Shown: positions 16,391-25,260 of the stretch, piece after piece | How positions within the stretch are numbered: position 1 is the first letter of the stretch | Layout of the letters: each line of letters starts with the position of its first letter | Translations under genes and position numbers: made by a program | From: Acrocarpospora corrugata | GTDB lineage: Bacteria > Actinomycetota > Actinomycetes > Streptosporangiales > Streptosporangiaceae | Assembly: GCF_009687845.1 (NCBI RefSeq) | Contig: NZ_BLAD01000036.1 | Span: forward strand, 124,001 to 188,000 | DNA: 64,000 bases | Direction: 5' to 3' | Notes under the pieces: model-generated | What the model was told of the DNA's origin: nothing | What the model saw: the letters and a program-made list of their open reading frames with translations, nothing else | The model's database searches: none

Positions 16391-17140
16391 CACCCACTCC
16401 CGCGCCCCCGGCAGCACTTGGTCGACCGGTTCGACGTCCGGATACCAGGTGCGCTCCCATTCCAGGGAGACCCAGCCGCCGAACCCCCGCAGCAGCTCAC
16501 CGCAGGTGTCCAGCGGCACGGAACCGGCCCACAGGGGACGCGGCGTGGTGTCCGTGGAAGACACGGCGTCCTTGATCTGTACGTACGACAGGTGGCCGTT
16601 CAGCGCCGCGCAGGTGTCGGCGGGGGTTTCGCCGTGCCGCCAGGGATGCACCACGTCCCAGATGGCGCCGGTGACATCGCCGAGGTCCACGACGTCCAGC
16701 AGCCGCCCGACCGCCGCCCCGGTCGGCAGCGCGTCGTGCGTCTCCACGAGCACCCGGACGCCGCGCTCCCGGCAGAGCCCGGCGACGGCCAGGATCCGCC
16801 GCCCGGCGGCCTCGGCGTCGGTTCCGCCGGGAAACACCCGGACCCCGGACGCACCCAGGTCGGCGGCGAGTTCCAGATCGGCGCGCAGCCCGGCGATCAC
16901 CACTTCGTCCGGCCCTGCCTCCGCGATCCTGATATATCCGGCGACAGCCGCGACCTCCAGCCCCCGCCCGCGAATCGCCTCCCGGACCGCGACCCGTTCG
17001 CCCGCGTCCAGCCCGGCGAACACCCCCGTATCCGGATGCAGCCGAAGCTCCAGCCCTTCACACCCGAACCGCGCCGCCGTCTCGATCGCCGCCGCCAGGT
17101 CCTCCCCCGGCAGGCCCAGCGTGCTGACCGCCAGCCTCAT
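16364..17140 (-). CDS. Sugar phosphate isomerase/epimerase-family TIM barrel (second)
   Basis: 258-aa protein, also of the xylose-isomerase-like TIM-barrel superfamily but only distantly similar to the convergent one. Candidate metal ligands: Glu in VLVETHDALP, Asp and His in AIWDVVHPWRHGE, His/Gln in GHLSYVQIKDA, Glu in SLEWERTWYPD. It starts MRLAVSTLGLPGEDLAAAI. The ATG at 17140 overlaps the LacI stop as ATGA, so regulator and enzyme form one transcript. Having two such barrels on opposite strands of one regulon suggests sequential steps, or a hetero-oligomer as in known C-glycoside deglycosidases; that is an inference. Confidence 0.82.
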   Translation of the reverse strand: MRLAVSTLGLPGEDLAAAIETAARFGCEGLELRLHPDTGVFAGLDAGERVAVREAIRGRGLEVAAVAGYIRIAEAGPDEVVIAGLRADLELAADLGASGVRVFPGGTDAEAAGRRILAVAGLCRERGVRVLVETHDALPTGAAVGRLLDVVDLGDVTGAIWDVVHPWRHGETPADTCAALNGHLSYVQIKDAVSSTDTTPRPLWAGSVPLDTCGELLRGFGGWVSLEWERTWYPDVEPVDQVLPGAREWVSRYAIKSA

Positions 17141-18129
17141 CGCGCGCACACGCTTTCCCGCAGCACGACCTCTCCCTCCACCGCCACGACCCTGGGCTCC
17201 GACGCCGTGGTCAGCGCCAGTTCGACCGCGCGGGACCCCATCTCGGCGAGCGGCAGCCGTACCGTCGACAGCGCCGGCACGAGATCGCGCAACGTCGGGA
17301 TGTCGTCGAAGCCCGCCACCGACACGTCGTCCGGCACGCGGACGCCGCGTTCCCTGAAGGCCGCGAGCGCGCCCACCGCCATCACGTCGTTGACCGCGAA
17401 CACGCAGGTCACCTCGGGCAGGACCGAGGCCGCCGCGGCGTGGCCGCCGTCCCGGTCGAAGGGGCCGTGCACGATCTGCGGGTCCGGCAGGCCGAGTTCG
17501 GCGAGCGCGGCGCAGAACCCGGTGCGGCGGTCGGCGGCGGTGAGCAGCTGCGCCGGCCCGGCCAGCACCGCGAACCTGAGGTGCCCGAGCGCGGCCAGCT
17601 CCCTGGCCAGCCGCCCCGCGCCCGTGTGGTTGCCCGGCGCGATCGTGTCCACCCCGAGCAGATCCTGCCCGACACTGGCCACCCGCCCGCCCTGCGCCCG
17701 GTACCGGTCGAGTTCGGCCCGCAGCCGCCCGGTCAGCACCGGATCCGCCACCCGCGACCCCGCGATCAGCACCGCCTTGGCCCGCTGCGCGTTCAGCGTC
17801 GCCACATAGGCGATCTCCCGCTCCGGATCCCGGTGGGTGGCGCCGACCATGACCACGTGCCCGTCGGCGTCGGCCGCCCGCATCGCCCCGTCCGCGATCG
17901 CCGCGAAATACGGATCGACCAGGTCGTGCACCACCAGCCCGATCACGTTGCCGGCTCCTCTGGCCAGTGTCTGCGCGGCCACGTTGGTGCGGTATCCGAG
18001 CTCGGCCGCCGCCTTCTCCACCCGCGCCCGCATGGCCGCCCCGACCTGGCGGGTGCTCCCGTTGAGTACCCGCGAGGCCGTCGCCAGCGACACCCCGGCC
18101 TGCCTCGCGACGTCTTCCAGCGTGACCAC
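17137..18129 (-). CDS. LacI-family transcriptional regulator
   Basis: 330-aa repressor. The N-terminal helix-turn-helix (residues 2-25, TLEDVARQAGVSLATASRVL) and hinge helix (VAAQTLARGAGNVIGL) are classical. The C-terminal periplasmic-binding-like domain contains GLVVHDLVDPYFAAI and VSVAGFDDIPTLRDLVP. A GTG start with GGAGG 6 nt upstream. The sequence 12-25 bp upstream of the start (18141-18154) matches the two operators in front of the glucosidase and the dehydrogenase, so it very probably represses itself and both arms of the cluster until the sugar effector binds. Confidence 0.93.
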   Translation of the reverse strand: MVTLEDVARQAGVSLATASRVLNGSTRQVGAAMRARVEKAAAELGYRTNVAAQTLARGAGNVIGLVVHDLVDPYFAAIADGAMRAADADGHVVMVGATHRDPEREIAYVATLNAQRAKAVLIAGSRVADPVLTGRLRAELDRYRAQGGRVASVGQDLLGVDTIAPGNHTGAGRLARELAALGHLRFAVLAGPAQLLTAADRRTGFCAALAELGLPDPQIVHGPFDRDGGHAAAASVLPEVTCVFAVNDVMAVGALAAFRERGVRVPDDVSVAGFDDIPTLRDLVPALSTVRLPLAEMGSRAVELALTTASEPRVVAVEGEVVLRESVCAR

Positions 18130-18140
18130 AGGACCTCCAC

Positions 18141-18154
18141 GGAAAGCGATTTCC
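18141..18154. promoter_or_regulatory. LacI-family operator O3 (GGAAAGCGATTTCC), autoregulatory
   Basis: Third copy of the GGAAAGCGNTTNCC palindrome, 12 bp upstream of the lacI start codon. Presence of the same site in front of the regulator and its neighbours ties the regulator to the cluster. Confidence 0.75.
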
Positions 18155-18211
18155 CAGTATGCCAGGCCCGGCCTGCCCGCTACCCTCCCGAATGGACAAA
18201 ACGGAGGTTAC

Positions 18212-18811
18212 GTGCGCGAACTGCTGCTTGGGCTCGGGCTGGGTCTGGGCGCCGGGCTCTCACCGGGGGCCCTGCTCGGCCTGGTGATCACGGCCAGCCT
18301 GCGGGGCGGCTTCCCGGCGGGGCTGCGGATCGCGTGTGTGCCGCTCCTGTCCGACCTGCCGGTCGTGCTGATCACCATCACGGCCGTGGGCGCGCTGCCG
18401 GAGGCGTTCCTGCGCGGGCTCTCGCTGGCCGGCGGGGCCTATGTGGTGTATCTCGGCCTGCACGGGCTCCGCGACGCCAGGACCGCCGAGCCCCCCGAGC
18501 CCGGCGGCGAGGCGTCCGCGCAGGTGTTCAAGGGGGTCGTGGTCAACATGCTCAACCCGCACCCCTGGCTGTTCTGGGCCGCCGTCGGCGCGCCGATCTT
18601 CGTCGCGGCCTGGGACGCCGGGCCCGGCCGCGCGCTCGCCTTCGTGTTCGGCTTCTACCTGGTCCTGGTCGGCTCCAAGGCGGTGCTGGCCGGACTGATC
18701 GGCGCAGGCAGGCACCGGGTGGGCGTGCGCGGCTACCGCCTGCTGCTGGCCGCCAGCAGCCTGCTGCTCGCCGGAGCCGGGCTGGTGCTCATCGCCTCCG
18801 GGCTGGCCTGA
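18212..18811 (+). CDS. LysE/RhtB-family exporter
   Basis: 199-aa integral membrane protein with about six hydrophobic segments and the LysE-family signature GAGLSPGALLGLVITASLRGG near the N-terminus, followed by SDLPVVLITITAVGA, AYVVYLGLHGLRDA and the central NMLNPHPWLFWAAVGAP. Members export amino acids or small metabolites. The GTG at 18212 has GGAGG 5 nt upstream. It is divergent from lacI and converges with the amino acid permease, overlapping it by 23 bp. The substrate is unknown. Confidence 0.88.
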   Translation: MRELLLGLGLGLGAGLSPGALLGLVITASLRGGFPAGLRIACVPLLSDLPVVLITITAVGALPEAFLRGLSLAGGAYVVYLGLHGLRDARTAEPPEPGGEASAQVFKGVVVNMLNPHPWLFWAAVGAPIFVAAWDAGPGRALAFVFGFYLVLVGSKAVLAGLIGAGRHRVGVRGYRLLLAASSLLLAGAGLVLIASGLA

Positions 18812-20255
18812 ACCCGACCCGGCTGTGCCGGGTGCTGTAGAGGTAGTAGACGACGACGCCGAGCAGCATCCAGACGATGAAGCGCAGCCAGGTCTCCACG
18901 GCCAGGTGCAGCATCAGGTAGACGCAGGCCAGCACCGACGCCGCCGGCAGCCACGGCACCAGCGGCGCCCGGAACGAGCGCGGCAGATCCGGCCGGGTCC
19001 GCCGCAGGACCACCACACCCACCGACACCACCACGAACGCGAACAGCGTCCCGATGTTCACCATCTCCGCCAGCGTGCTCAACGGGATGAACCCCGCCAG
19101 AATCGCCGTGACTCCCCCGATGATCATTGAGATCTTGTACGGCGTCCGGAACCGGTGATGCACCACCGCCAGCCCGCGCGGCAGCAGCCCGTCCCGGCTC
19201 ATCGCGAAGAACACCCGGCTCTGCCCGAGCATCAGAATCAGGATCACCGTGGTCAGCCCCGAGATCCCGCCCACGCTGATCACCCCCGCCAGCCACGGCT
19301 GCCCGACCTCCTTGAACGCGTCCGCCAGCGGCGCGCTCTCGGTCAGCCGCGCGTACGGCCGCATGCCCACCACCACCAGCGACACCGCCACATACAGGAT
19401 CGTGCAGACGGCGAGCGAGGCCACGATGCCGATCGGCAGATCCCGGTGCGGGCGGCGGGTCTCCTCCGCGGCTGTGGCGACCACGTCGAAGCCGATGTAG
19501 GCGAAGAAGACCACGGCCGCCGCGGTGAAGATCCCGGCCACCCCGAACACGGTGGGCGTCACCCCGAACAGCACCTGGACCAGCGGCGCGGCCAGCCCGG
19601 ACGCGCCCTCGGTGGCCCTGGCCGGCGGGACGAACGGCGTGTAGTTGGCGCCGCTGACGAAGAACAGCCCGGCGAAGACGACCAGCAGGATCACAGCCAC
19701 CTTGACGGTCACCATGACCAGGTTGAACCGGGCCGACATCTTGACGCCGGCGATCAGCAGCCAGGTCAGCAGCAGCACGACGAGCACGGCCAGATAGTTG
19801 AACGACCAGCCGCCGACCGACAGCACCGGCACGGTGACGCCGAGACTCTCCAGCACCGACACGACGTAGCCGGACCAGCCCACCGCCACCACGGCCGCGC
19901 CCAGCGCCATCTCCAGCATCAGGTCCCACCCGATGATCCAGGCCGGGAACTCGCCGATCGTCGCGTAGGCGAACGTGTACGCCGAACCCGCCACCGGCAG
20001 CGTCGAGGCGAACTCGGCGTAGCAGAGCGCGGCCAGCCCGCACACCACGGCCGCCACCACGAACGACAGCGCGACCGAGGGCCCCGCGTAGTTCTTGGCC
20101 GCGATCCCGGTCAGCGTGAAGATGCCGGTCCCGACGATGACGCCGATGCCGAACACGGTCAGATCCAGCGCGCTGAGCGTCCGCTGGAGACGATGCTCAC
20201 CCTCATCCGCATCCGCGATGGACTGTTCGACCGATTTGGTGCGGAAGATGGCCAT
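18789..20255 (-). CDS. Cationic-type amino acid permease (APC superfamily)
   Basis: 488-aa permease with 12-14 predicted membrane helices. After the N-terminal SALDLTVFGIGVIVGTGIF come NYAGPSVALSFVVAAVVCG, CYAEFASTLPVAGSAYTFAY, IGWDLMLEMALGAAVVA and VVFFAYIGFDVVATAAEETR, the last being the consensus amphipathic region of the CAT (YfnA/CAT-1) subgroup. It imports amino acids with protons. GGGAGG lies 7 nt before the ATG. It converges on and overlaps the LysE gene by 23 bp; importer and exporter being neighbours may be chance. Confidence 0.9.
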   Translation of the reverse strand: MAIFRTKSVEQSIADADEGEHRLQRTLSALDLTVFGIGVIVGTGIFTLTGIAAKNYAGPSVALSFVVAAVVCGLAALCYAEFASTLPVAGSAYTFAYATIGEFPAWIIGWDLMLEMALGAAVVAVGWSGYVVSVLESLGVTVPVLSVGGWSFNYLAVLVVLLLTWLLIAGVKMSARFNLVMVTVKVAVILLVVFAGLFFVSGANYTPFVPPARATEGASGLAAPLVQVLFGVTPTVFGVAGIFTAAAVVFFAYIGFDVVATAAEETRRPHRDLPIGIVASLAVCTILYVAVSLVVVGMRPYARLTESAPLADAFKEVGQPWLAGVISVGGISGLTTVILILMLGQSRVFFAMSRDGLLPRGLAVVHHRFRTPYKISMIIGGVTAILAGFIPLSTLAEMVNIGTLFAFVVVSVGVVVLRRTRPDLPRSFRAPLVPWLPAASVLACVYLMLHLAVETWLRFIVWMLLGVVVYYLYSTRHSRVGFRPARRR

Positions 20256-20349
20256 CCAGCGCCTCCCTGATCATGCCCGTCCCTGGACACTTCCCGGCCA
20301 AGCGCTTAAGAATCGGCGCGTTAGGCAAAGGAAGTGCCCCGGGCGGGGA

Positions 20350-22230
20350 TCAGGTGAGTGCGGGACTGCGCTTCGCGATCCCCTCGGTGATCTGCCTGGC
20401 CAGGTCCTGCCCGGTCAGCCCGAACTCGGTCAGCAGCTTCTGCCGCTTGGCCTGGTCCAGGAAACGCTGCGGAATCCCGTAGGTCCGGACCGGCACGTCC
20501 ACGTCCGCGTCGCGCAGCGCGCGGGCCACCGCGTCGCCGCTCGCGCCGACCCGGCCGTTGTCCTCGACCACCACCACCAGCTTGTACGCCGCCGCCGCCC
20601 CGACCAGCTCAGGATCCAGCGGCTTCACCCAGCGCGGGTCCACCACGGTGGCGCCGATGCCCTGCGCGGCCAGCAGCGACGCCGCCTCCAGGCAGACCTC
20701 CGCCATCGGGCCCACCGAGACCATCAGCACGTCCTTCTCGGCGGGGGCGGCGCGCAGCACGTCCATCCCGCCGAGCGCGGCCACCGGCTCGAACTCGCGG
20801 ACCACCGCGCCCTTCGGGTAGCGGATGACCGACGGGCCGTCGCCGATGTCCAGGCACTCGCGGAGCAGTTCGCGCAGCCGGGAGGCGTCCCGCGGCACCG
20901 CCACCGCCAGCCCCGGCACGACCTGCAGGATGGACAGGTCCCACATGCCGTTGTGGCTGGGGCCGTCGTCGCCGGTCACGCCGGCCCGGTCCAGCACCAC
21001 GGTGACCGGCAGCCGGTGCAGCGCCACGTCCATCAGCAGCTGGTCGAAGGCCCGGTTCAGGAAGGTGGAGTAGACCGCGACCACCGGGTGCAGGCCGCCC
21101 AGCGCCAGCCCGGCCGCCGAGGTGAGCGCGTGCTGCTCGGCGATGCCGACGTCGAAGATCCGGTCGGGGTAGGCGTCGGCGAACTCGGCCAGGCCGGTCG
21201 GGTGCAGCATGGCCGCGGTGATCGCCACCACGTCCGCCCGCTCGGCGCCGATCCGCACCATCTCCTCGGTGAACACGTTGGTCCACCCGTACGCCTTCGG
21301 GGTCTCCTCGCCGGTGACCACGTCGAAGGGCTGCGGCGCGTGGAAGCAGTCCTCCTCGTGGTTCTCCGCCGGGGTGTAGCCGTGGCCCTTGGTGGTGAGC
21401 ACGTGCACGATGACCGGCCCGCCGAAGCTCTTGGCCTTGCGCAGGGCGGTCTCCACGGCCTGCTCGTTGTGGCCGTCGATCGGGCCGACATACTTCAGGC
21501 CGAGGTCCTCGAACATCGCCTGCGGGGCGATGATGTCCTTGATGCCCTTCTTGATGCCGTGCAGCGTGTCGTACAGCACCGGGACGTTGCCGAAGCGGTC
21601 CTTCACGAACTCCAGGACCTGCTCGTAGTTCTGGGTGACCCGGAGCTTGGCCAGGTGGGTGGCGAGGCCGCCGATCGTCGGCGAGTAGGAGCGGCCGTTG
21701 TCGTTGACCACGATGACCAGCGGCAGGTCCTTGTTGGCGGCGATGTTGTTGAGCGCCTCCCAGGCCATGCCGCCGGTGAGCGCGCCGTCGCCGATCACCG
21801 CCACCACGGTGCGGTCGGCCTGGCCGCGCAGCTTGATCGCCTTGGCCAGGCCGTCGCCGTAGGACAGGGCCGTGGAGGCGTGCGAGTTCTCCACCAGGTC
21901 GTGCTCGGACTCGGCCTGGCTGGGGTAGCCGGACAGGCCGCCCTCCTGGCGGAGCGTGCCGAACCGCCCGGCCCGGCCGGTCAGCATCTTGTGCACGTAG
22001 GACTGGTGGCCGGTGTCGAAGACGATCGGGTCCTGCGGGGAGTCGAAGACGCGGTGCAGGGCGATGGTCAGCTCGACCACCCCCAGGTTGGGACCGAGAT
22101 GCCCACCGGCTCCCGAGCCCGCCACGGACGAGACCAGCAGGTCGCGGATCTCCGCCGCGAGCTCTGGCAGATCCCGTGGGTCCAGTCGCTTGAGGTCGTG
22201 CGGTCCGCTCACGGACTCCAGTAGCCCCAC
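20350..22230 (-). CDS. dxs: 1-deoxy-D-xylulose-5-phosphate synthase
   Basis: 626-aa thiamine-diphosphate enzyme that joins pyruvate and glyceraldehyde 3-phosphate in the first step of the MEP isoprenoid pathway. Visible are [47 protein letters not shown], the ThDP motif [23 protein letters not shown], and the pyrimidine-domain [18 protein letters not shown]. The GTG at 22230 follows GGAGGG. Length is normal. It lies between inserted accessory regions on both sides but keeps its ancestral place after RNase D. Confidence 0.97.
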   Translation of the reverse strand: MGLLESVSGPHDLKRLDPRDLPELAAEIRDLLVSSVAGSGAGGHLGPNLGVVELTIALHRVFDSPQDPIVFDTGHQSYVHKMLTGRAGRFGTLRQEGGLSGYPSQAESEHDLVENSHASTALSYGDGLAKAIKLRGQADRTVVAVIGDGALTGGMAWEALNNIAANKDLPLVIVVNDNGRSYSPTIGGLATHLAKLRVTQNYEQVLEFVKDRFGNVPVLYDTLHGIKKGIKDIIAPQAMFEDLGLKYVGPIDGHNEQAVETALRKAKSFGGPVIVHVLTTKGHGYTPAENHEEDCFHAPQPFDVVTGEETPKAYGWTNVFTEEMVRIGAERADVVAITAAMLHPTGLAEFADAYPDRIFDVGIAEQHALTSAAGLALGGLHPVVAVYSTFLNRAFDQLLMDVALHRLPVTVVLDRAGVTGDDGPSHNGMWDLSILQVVPGLAVAVPRDASRLRELLRECLDIGDGPSVIRYPKGAVVREFEPVAALGGMDVLRAAPAEKDVLMVSVGPMAEVCLEAASLLAAQGIGATVVDPRWVKPLDPELVGAAAAYKLVVVVEDNGRVGASGDAVARALRDADVDVPVRTYGIPQRFLDQAKRQKLLTEFGLTGQDLARQITEGIAKRSPALT

Positions 22231-22315
22231 TGCTCACCCTCCGCTTCGGCGTCGATCAGGGACGAGTCTAGTTCGCCGTTCTCCTTACGCCTCCCCTACC
22301 TTGCCGGGAATCGCT

Positions 22316-22344
22316 TTGCCCGCCCTTGACTTGTCCCGTACGCT
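22316..22344 (+). promoter_or_regulatory. Promoter of zinc peptidase 1 (near-leaderless)
   Basis: TTGCCC (22316-22321), 17-bp spacer, TACGCT (22339-22344), then 9 nt to the GTG at 22354. The same spacing recurs at the paralogue (30847-30885), which raises confidence. Transcription would begin about 3 nt before the start codon. Confidence 0.5.
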
Positions 22345-22353
22345 CCAGGTTTC

Positions 22354-23115
22354 GTGCGTATTCTGACTTTGCTGATCAGTGGCCTGCTCGGTGCCACTCT
22401 CCTCGCCGGACCGGCTCAGGCCGCGCCGGTTCCCACCGGCAAGGCCGCGCTCACCCAGAACCCGCTGTACAAGACGGGCGAGTTCGACTGGACCGAGTGC
22501 GTCGAACTGGACCGGCGGCCGGACGACCTCAACTCCTACCAGCTGTACCTGGATCACCTGCTCGACTGCCTGGACCGCTCCTGGTCGGAGGAGTTCGCGC
22601 AGGCCGGGCTGAAGTTCAGCAAGCCGAAAGTCCGCTACATCACCAAGAGTGTGGCCACCGGCTGCGGCAAGTACCCCATCAACTACGCGGCCGGTCTGTA
22701 CTGCCCGGTCAACAAGACGATGTGGGTGGCCATCAGCAAGTGGCAGCTCGCCGACCCCGACGAGTTCACCCTGTTCAACGTGATCGCGCACGAGTACGGG
22801 CACTACGCCCAGGATCGGGCCGGCATCCTGCCGGCCGCCATGCGCCTGCAGAAGAAGGCCCCCAAGGCCAGGCAGTACGCGATCCAGCGCCAGGTCGAAC
22901 TCCAGGCCGAGTGCTTCGCGTCCGCGTTCATCGGCAGCGTCTGGCACTCGCTCGGCCGTGAGGAGTTCGACTTCCAGGACCTGATGGACCTGACCTACGG
23001 CGACGTGCTGCACGGCAAGACCAAGAACATCCGCTACTGGATGAAGCGGGGCTGGGACGGCAACGGCCCGAAGGTGTGCAACACCTTCACCGCGCCGGCG
23101 TCACGGGTCTCCTGA
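22354..23115 (+). CDS. Secreted neutral zinc metallopeptidase, paralogue 1
   Basis: 253-aa exported protein with a signal peptide cleaved near AQAAP (residue 24). The zinc site HEYGH lies at about residue 149 in NVIAHEYGHYAQDRAGIL, with a downstream glutamate in QVELQAECFASAFIGS as third ligand, the pattern of the 'putative neutral zinc metallopeptidase' family. Conserved cysteines (CGKY, LYCP, KVCNTF) probably form disulphides. The GTG has only a weak AGG upstream; the promoter geometry suggests a near-leaderless mRNA. It is paralogous to 30885-31709, and together they bracket the GTPase/kinase block. Its end overlaps the convergent GAP1 gene by 15 bp. Confidence 0.85.
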   Translation: MRILTLLISGLLGATLLAGPAQAAPVPTGKAALTQNPLYKTGEFDWTECVELDRRPDDLNSYQLYLDHLLDCLDRSWSEEFAQAGLKFSKPKVRYITKSVATGCGKYPINYAAGLYCPVNKTMWVAISKWQLADPDEFTLFNVIAHEYGHYAQDRAGILPAAMRLQKKAPKARQYAIQRQVELQAECFASAFIGSVWHSLGREEFDFQDLMDLTYGDVLHGKTKNIRYWMKRGWDGNGPKVCNTFTAPASRVS

Positions 23116-25260
23116 GTCTGAGTCCTTCTTCTTCGAATCCTTCTTGTCGCTGGGCTTCCCCGACGGTGTGACGCCGTCGGGGGAGTCCTGGGCGCTGAAG
23201 GTCGCCGCCGGCGTGTACTGCGGCTGCGAGGTCTGGGTCTCCACCGGCGGCGTCACGGCGGGATCGCCTCGGTCGCCGAACAGGATCACCAGCGCGACCG
23301 TCACGGCGAACAGGATCAGCACGATCAGGACGAACACCGTCCAGCCCGACAGGGTGTGCGGCAGCCACCCGCGAAGCCTCCCGCCCAGGCGCCGGGCTCG
23401 GCCCTCGCCGGGTTCCCTGTCCTCCTGTAAACTCATGATCGGGTTGAGCGGCGGCCCGCCGGACGTCTTGCCGAAGGAGTGAACCGGGGAGGTCGTCCGG
23501 CGAATCGGCGGGCTCTCCGGACTCACCACGACAGGCTCGGGCGCACGCATCGCCGCCTCCAGCCGGGCCACCTCCGCCTTGGCCAGCCCTTCCGCGCGGA
23601 GATAGTCGCTCACGGCGGCGCGGACCGCCTCGCCCGAGTCCTGACCGGCCAGATCCAGGGCGGCGGCCAGCAGCGGGCCCTGGCCGGGCTTGAGCGGGAA
23701 CCGCACGATCCCGGTGAAGTCCCGGACGCCGAGGGCGGGGCCGTACGCCGCGGACAGGAGCTTTCTGAGCTTGTCCTGCTGGAGTTCTGGCCGGTGCGGG
23801 AGGGCGACGGCGAGGGGAGCGGCCAGGTGACCGACATCCCGCAGCGCGGGAGCCAGATCCGTGTCCGAACGGCTCTCACCGCGCCGGACCAGCTCCTCGT
23901 GCACGGCCAGGACCACCTGTGCGTCGATCGGCTGCCGCCCGGCCGCCCTGACCACCTCGGGTGTCGGCGGCTTGTCCAGGGCGCGGAAAAGATCGGCGCC
24001 ACCGAGCCTGCTGGCCAGGTAGAGGGAGACGGCGAGCTCGTGGGCCGGCATGGCGTAGAGGGTGTGCAGCAACCGGCGGGACGGGACCTCGATCTGGCCG
24101 ATCACGTGCTGCAGCCCGGCCATGGTGAGGGCCGGGCCGTAGGCGACGTCGAGGACCACCTTGCGCGGCTCTTTCAGCCGGACGTCCGTCTGGCACAGCT
24201 GGACGAGCAGCCCGCTCTCCTTGACGATCTCCTGGAAGGCGGCCCGCTCCCCCGCGGCGAAGTCGTTGTCCGCGGCCTCCCGCAGGAACGCGACGGGATT
24301 CTCCAGGTGAGCGAGCTCGCCGCCGGTCAGGTGCTCCGCGCACTCGCGCAGCGCCTGCTCCACCGAGGACCGGTGGATCGGCCGCCGGCGGGTTCCCGGC
24401 CGCACCTCGAACTCCGCCAGGCGGGTCAGCGCCCCATCGCGGCCCTGCGCGTTGAAGGCGCGCTGCTCGGGGTCGGCGGCCAGCCAGTCGATCAGCTCGG
24501 TCAGGTGGGGGGCGCTCCCGGCGAGATGCTCGTAGTAGCTGTGCGCCGCATGGAAGCGCCCGGGAATCGCCGCCTTCTCCCCCCAGACCACCGACCTGGC
24601 CCCGGCGGGCGCGGCGTCGGCGAAGGAGAGCCGGATGGTGTGGTTGACGGCGACGCTGGTCCAGGTGGAGGCCCGCAGCTTGACCCGCAGGCCGTACGGC
24701 AGCAGGGCCGCCACCACGTCCAGGAAGCGCAGCCGCTGCTCGGCCGAGAGCGGGTCGCCGACGATGCAGACGTGCTGGTCGGACAGGAGCAGCGCGGCCA
24801 CGCTCATCGCGGTGCGATCGACCCGCAGCGCCAGCTCGGCGGGGTTCAGGATCGGGACGGCGACGTCCAGCAGCTCGCCGTCGCCGGGGTAGGCGGGATC
24901 GGTCAGGCACTGGTCGAGCGCCCGGTAGAGCCCTTCGTAGGACACCCGGTGCTCGGCCAGCTGCCGGTAGGGCACGCTGAAGTAGCGGGTCGCCGCGATC
25001 CCCCTGCCGCTCCGGTCGGCCTGGTCCGACCAGCGCCGGATGATCAGCATGAGCCGGGCGTTGTCGCCGGCCCCGACCCAGCCGAGGGTGATCTGCGGCA
25101 GCTGGCGGGGGGTGCCGGTCACGTACTCGGCTCTGACCTCGGCGAAGCTGGCGCGGTTGAGGGGGCCGCGGCTGCACGCGATCAGGCCGTACTCGTCGTT
25201 GCTGCCGGGCTGCTTTCCCTCCACCGCCCATTCGACCCGCAGGCGCACGTCGCGGCTCAT
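23101..25260 (-). CDS. GAP1-like (GTPase-associated protein 1) membrane-anchored protein
   Basis: 719-aa protein. The N-terminus (RLRVEWAVEGKQPGSNDEYG LIACSRGPLNRASF, then FSVPYRQLAEHRVSYEGLY) resembles the GAP1-N domain described for proteins encoded beside TRAFAC-type GTPases in predicted bacterial conflict/signalling systems. A long helical middle part follows. Near residues 640-665 is one strong membrane helix (WTVFVLIVLILFAVTVALVI), then a Thr/Pro/Lys/Asp-rich tail (KKDSKKKDSDSGDP) that would lie outside the cell. The ATG at 25260 overlaps the GTPase stop as ATGA, making a coupled pair. No enzymatic motif is visible; it probably senses, scaffolds or executes the output of the GTPase. Confidence 0.65.
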   Translation of the reverse strand: MSRDVRLRVEWAVEGKQPGSNDEYGLIACSRGPLNRASFAEVRAEYVTGTPRQLPQITLGWVGAGDNARLMLIIRRWSDQADRSGRGIAATRYFSVPYRQLAEHRVSYEGLYRALDQCLTDPAYPGDGELLDVAVPILNPAELALRVDRTAMSVAALLLSDQHVCIVGDPLSAEQRLRFLDVVAALLPYGLRVKLRASTWTSVAVNHTIRLSFADAAPAGARSVVWGEKAAIPGRFHAAHSYYEHLAGSAPHLTELIDWLAADPEQRAFNAQGRDGALTRLAEFEVRPGTRRRPIHRSSVEQALRECAEHLTGGELAHLENPVAFLREAADNDFAAGERAAFQEIVKESGLLVQLCQTDVRLKEPRKVVLDVAYGPALTMAGLQHVIGQIEVPSRRLLHTLYAMPAHELAVSLYLASRLGGADLFRALDKPPTPEVVRAAGRQPIDAQVVLAVHEELVRRGESRSDTDLAPALRDVGHLAAPLAVALPHRPELQQDKLRKLLSAAYGPALGVRDFTGIVRFPLKPGQGPLLAAALDLAGQDSGEAVRAAVSDYLRAEGLAKAEVARLEAAMRAPEPVVVSPESPPIRRTTSPVHSFGKTSGGPPLNPIMSLQEDREPGEGRARRLGGRLRGWLPHTLSGWTVFVLIVLILFAVTVALVILFGDRGDPAVTPPVETQTSQPQYTPAATFSAQDSPDGVTPSGKPSDKKDSKKKDSDSGDP

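Noticed and set aside
20290-20310. AAGCGCTT core upstream of the amino acid permease resembling the LacI sites
   Set aside because: Only the central AAGCGCTT matches; the flanking GGA/TCC of the three true sites is absent.
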